A stretch of 64,000 bases of DNA from Flavobacterium phragmitis (lineage in GTDB: Bacteria > Bacteroidota > Bacteroidia > Flavobacteriales > Flavobacteriaceae): NCBI RefSeq assembly GCF_900112575.1, contig NZ_FOMH01000006.1, positions 62,001-126,000 on the forward strand. The letters are read 5' to 3'. The notes under the pieces were generated by a model. It was not told where the DNA came from. It made no database searches and saw only the letters and a program-made list of their open reading frames with translations. How positions within the stretch are numbered: the first letter of the stretch is position 1; every line of letters begins with the position of its first letter. Made by a program: the position numbers and the translations under genes. Shown here piece by piece: positions 62,301 to 64,000 of this stretch.

Positions 62301-63159
62301 AGGCGAAACTATTTTCAGAGGGAATGCATCTGTTACAAATGGACAATTTGAATTTAGCTTTGTAGTTCCTAGAGATATTAGAATTCCTGTTGATAATGGA
62401 AAAATTAGTTTTTATTCAAAGAAAAATACTACTTTAGAAAATCAAACTGGATATAATAATACTATCAAAATTGGAGGGATTAATGAAAATGCACCTCAGG
62501 ACAATATTAGTCCAAAAGTGAAGTTATATATGAACGACGAAACTTTTGTATCTGGAGGCATCACAAACGAATCTCCATTCCTTTTAGCGTTTTTAGAAGA
62601 CGAAAACGGAATCAATACAGCAAGTGGAATCGGACATGATATCGTTGCAATTTTAGATGGAGATGTTAGCAATCCTTATATTTTAAATGATTACTATCAG
62701 ACAAAATTAGATGATTATACAAATGGAAACTTACGTTTTCCATTTAGAAATTTAGCTCCAGGACTGCATACTATAAGTTTTACTGCTTGGGATGTTTACA
62801 ACAATCCCGTTACAAGCGAGATTCAATTTACAGTTGTAGGAGACGAATCGTTAACCTTATCACATGTTCTTAACTACCCAAATCCTTTTTCAACTTATAC
62901 TCAATTTTGGTTTTCACACAACAGGCCTTACGAACCACTGGACGTGCAGGTACAAGTAATGACCATAACGGGTAAAGTAGTTTGGACAAAAAACCAAACC
63001 ATAACAACAGAAGGATTTTTATCTAGAGAGATTACATGGGACGGAAAAGACGATTTTGGTGATAGAATCGGAAAAGGAGTGTATATTTACAAACTAACTG
63101 TAAAATCAAATTTAACAAATAAAAAAGCAGAAAAATACGAAAAGCTTGTCATCCTATAA
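59323..63159 (+). CDS. porU: type IX secretion system sortase PorU
   Basis: 1278 aa. Signal peptide ending LAFPQ. Long beta N-terminal region, then the gingipain-type C25 protease domain (about 540-920) with catalytic His789 (NYLGHGGEDG) and Cys823 (ITITCEFSRF). Ends in a FlgD/CTD-like Ig domain (NYPNPFSTYTQFWF...GKGVYIYKLTVKS). Removes the C-terminal signal of type IX secretion substrates at the cell surface and attaches them. Divergent from gldJ and followed by porV, the order known from F. johnsoniae. Confidence 0.95.
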   Translation: MKQLFFIYFFLIPILAFPQLNGEVTLNWQDKKEANYGENRITIPYFSGSGFRFDMTKKSVTLLENLNLSNLSNGGSIQISNVIYESISKADLGDLAPENIPAKPNETLIITNARDLKRTFLSLNPIIKDGNGFKRIKSFSYSINSSTARSSNSSIFQKTAAISNSVLASGDWYRFYVQKSGVYKVTRSFLQSLGLDPSKVDPRRIKIYGNGGRMLPLANSTYYPDDLTENAIQIIGENDGVFNNEDYILFYAEGVENWNTESETNLNLYDSKSYYYVTASGGDGKRIQNLNQPTASTTLELNTFDDYQFHEIDQTNIVHLGRQWLGESFDINQEQEFTFNFPNLDSSVPVKIETAAASAAFTNTSFTVSANGLSVGTINYPSLTPSSEIKYINNSLPPNTTFTGTDNIKIKLTYNNNGVPGSKGYLDYINLTAKRKLLGTGKQFHFQYNDAGSTAGVVNYTFGNATTISQVWDVTDLYNVLTIQNSNQPSFSFKANLGEVRKYVAIDASDYYTPLKENQSKIANQNLKGTIFRNSQNTFQDIDYLIVTIKSLVSQAERLANFHRTNSNLNVKVVSLEDIYQEFSSGKQDIAGIRNFVKYIYENASSPEKRIKYLNLFGDASYDYKDRISNNNNIVPIYQSLISYTIGEAGFATDDFYGLMDANEGIVGYPFDGIDIATGRMLVSDNAQAQEMVNKVLEYHDTKSYGNWRNNFVLISDDTDTAGDETLQANQNALADLIATEKPFFNIEKIFLDAYTQEASAGGARYPKARTDFFNAFEKGALVFNYLGHGGEDGLASERIWEKSDGQNLNNQYKYPLFITITCEFSRFDDPSRPTAGEYVYWNPKGGAISMLTTIRQIGKINGESFNSTLSRNLLSYGSNQYNSIAESLRISKNENSSSGSNVVTYLGDPALMLAIPKPRINLTKVNDIAISQPIPDFKSLSKIKISGEITDENNTLLSNYNGELATAIFDKMLTNSTLNNDGLSPPMQFKTLGETIFRGNASVTNGQFEFSFVVPRDIRIPVDNGKISFYSKKNTTLENQTGYNNTIKIGGINENAPQDNISPKVKLYMNDETFVSGGITNESPFLLAFLEDENGINTASGIGHDIVAILDGDVSNPYILNDYYQTKLDDYTNGNLRFPFRNLAPGLHTISFTAWDVYNNPVTSEIQFTVVGDESLTLSHVLNYPNPFSTYTQFWFSHNRPYEPLDVQVQVMTITGKVVWTKNQTITTEGFLSREITWDGKDDFGDRIGKGVYIYKLTVKSNLTNKKAEKYEKLVIL

Positions 63160-63174
63160 TATTATATATATTTG
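63146..63174 (+). promoter_or_regulatory. porV promoter (TTG-N18-TATATTTG)
   Basis: TTG at 63146-63148, 18-nt spacer, then TATATTTG at 63167-63174, lying across the porU stop codon. porV thus likely has a transcript of its own. Confidence 0.6.
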
Positions 63175-63201
63175 CACCACCAAAAAACATATGTCCCTTA
63201 A

Positions 63202-64000
63202 ATGAAAAAACTATCATTTTTATTAATTTGCCTTTTGACCCTTTTTAATTCAAAGGCTCAGGAATCAAGACCAATAGTAACCGGGGTTCCTTTTCTATTA
63301 GTTGCTGCAGATGCTAGAGCAGCGGGTTTAGGTGACCAAGGAGTCGCTACTTCTGCTGACGTTTTCTCGCAACAATGGAATCCCGCGAAATATGCTTTCT
63401 CAGAAGATGCACAAGGTCTTTCTATCAGTTACACTCCTTACTTAACAGATCTTGCAAACGACATTTCTTTAGGTCAGGTAACCTATTATAACAAATTTAG
63501 CGAACGAAGCGCTTTTGCTGGAAGTTTTCGTTATTTTGGTTTCGGGGGAATTGAATTACGATACACAGGAGACCCTAACGAGGCTGTAAGAACCGTAAAT
63601 CCAAACGAATTCGCCTTGGATGGATCTTACTCTCTAAAATTAAGCGAACAATTCTCTATGGCTGTTGGAGCGCGTTTTATAAACTCCAATTTAAAAGTGG
63701 CTTCAGAAGAAGTTGATGCATCGGCTGCAAGTTCATTTGCTGTTGATGTAGCTGCTTTTTATCAATCAGAAGAAATTGCTTATCAAGACTTCAATGGAAG
63801 ATGGAGAGCCGGTATCAATCTTCAAAACTTAGGGCCAAAAATCAGCTATGACAGAGACGATTTAAGCTCAAACTTCTTACCTGCCAATTTAAGATTAGGA
63901 GGAGGATTTGATTTTATTTTTGACGACTACAACAAACTTGCTGTAAGTGCTGAACTTACTAAACTTTTAGTTCCAACACCTCCAGGAATTCAAGCCGCTG
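63202..64000 (+). CDS. porV: type IX secretion outer-membrane protein PorV (partial, cut by window end)
   Basis: 266 codons visible; the 3' end lies outside. Signal peptide MKKLSFLLICLLTLFNSKAQ, then the FadL-like barrel of PorV: PFLLVAADARAAGLGDQGVA, SQQWNPAKYAF, GSFRYFGFGGIELRYTG, RAGINLQNLGPKISY. Shuttles secreted substrates from the translocon to PorU. The in-frame context upstream is short; an ATG at 63191 closes after four codons. Confidence 0.93.
   Translation, partial: MKKLSFLLICLLTLFNSKAQESRPIVTGVPFLLVAADARAAGLGDQGVATSADVFSQQWNPAKYAFSEDAQGLSISYTPYLTDLANDISLGQVTYYNKFSERSAFAGSFRYFGFGGIELRYTGDPNEAVRTVNPNEFALDGSYSLKLSEQFSMAVGARFINSNLKVASEEVDASAASSFAVDVAAFYQSEEIAYQDFNGRWRAGINLQNLGPKISYDRDDLSSNFLPANLRLGGGFDFIFDDYNKLAVSAELTKLLVPTPPGIQAA

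Noticed and set aside
1..64000. CRISPR array, tRNA, rRNA, prophage, intact insertion sequence
   Set aside because: No regularly spaced repeats, no cloverleaf or rRNA text, and no transposase or phage genes were seen on either strand.

Overview
The window is AT-rich chromosomal DNA of a Flavobacterium, probably close to F. johnsoniae. The evidence is the murF / gldJ / porU / porV arrangement at the right end (gliding motility and type IX secretion), many SusC/SusD-type genes, a GLPGLI-family protein, promoters of the Bacteroidota type (TAnnTTTG as the -7 box) and A-rich rather than Shine-Dalgarno leaders. I saw no rRNA, tRNA, CRISPR array, phage or intact insertion sequence.

Layout. 1-1.3 kb: an orphan sensor histidine kinase. 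1.3-2.8 kb: HIT hydrolase and greA, divergent from a Rieske-like lipoprotein that lacks both histidine ligands. 2.8-6.6 kb: a three-gene unit of a small three-cysteine secreted protein, a GLPGLI protein and a TonB-receptor-like barrel. 6.8-13.1 kb: a TPP-riboswitch-controlled TonB-dependent receptor, and upstream of it arfB, a NadR-like kinase fused to DUF4301, a PnuC/PnuT-family transporter and a PcrB-type prenyltransferase. 13.2-14.6 kb: a Crp/Fnr regulator, a small membrane protein and a truncated globin, with an FNR/DNR-like box. 14.6-17.0 kb: phosphopantetheinyl transferase and ahcY. 17.4-20.5 kb: small unknown genes, a WG-repeat protein, an SMR transporter and a Fic protein with a palindrome over its promoter. 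20.5-24.2 kb: GNAT, an alkylation-repair cluster (AraC-MGMT, 2OG oxygenase, Ada metal-binding domain, AlkB) and a YjbR protein. 24.2-27.7 kb: a Nudix-fold regulator, a small unknown gene and a DUF3857/transglutaminase protein.

28-56 kb is a large polysaccharide utilization region for beta-glucan, most simply beta-1,3/1,6-glucan such as laminarin or fungal glucan. It has GH3, four GH30 enzymes in two paralogous pairs, GH16, GH5 with a CBM6-like domain, a secreted EEP-fold hydrolase, two complete SusC/SusD/third-lipoprotein operons, and a membrane-spanning SusR-like regulator read divergently from the second operon. Both susC promoters carry a pair of near-identical 16-bp sites spaced exactly 33 bp apart at the same distance from the start codon, so a shared regulator is likely.

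56-64 kb: murF, gldJ, then porU and the start of porV (cut by the window end).

Intergenic regions hold many short inverted-repeat elements of several families; some double as transcription terminators.
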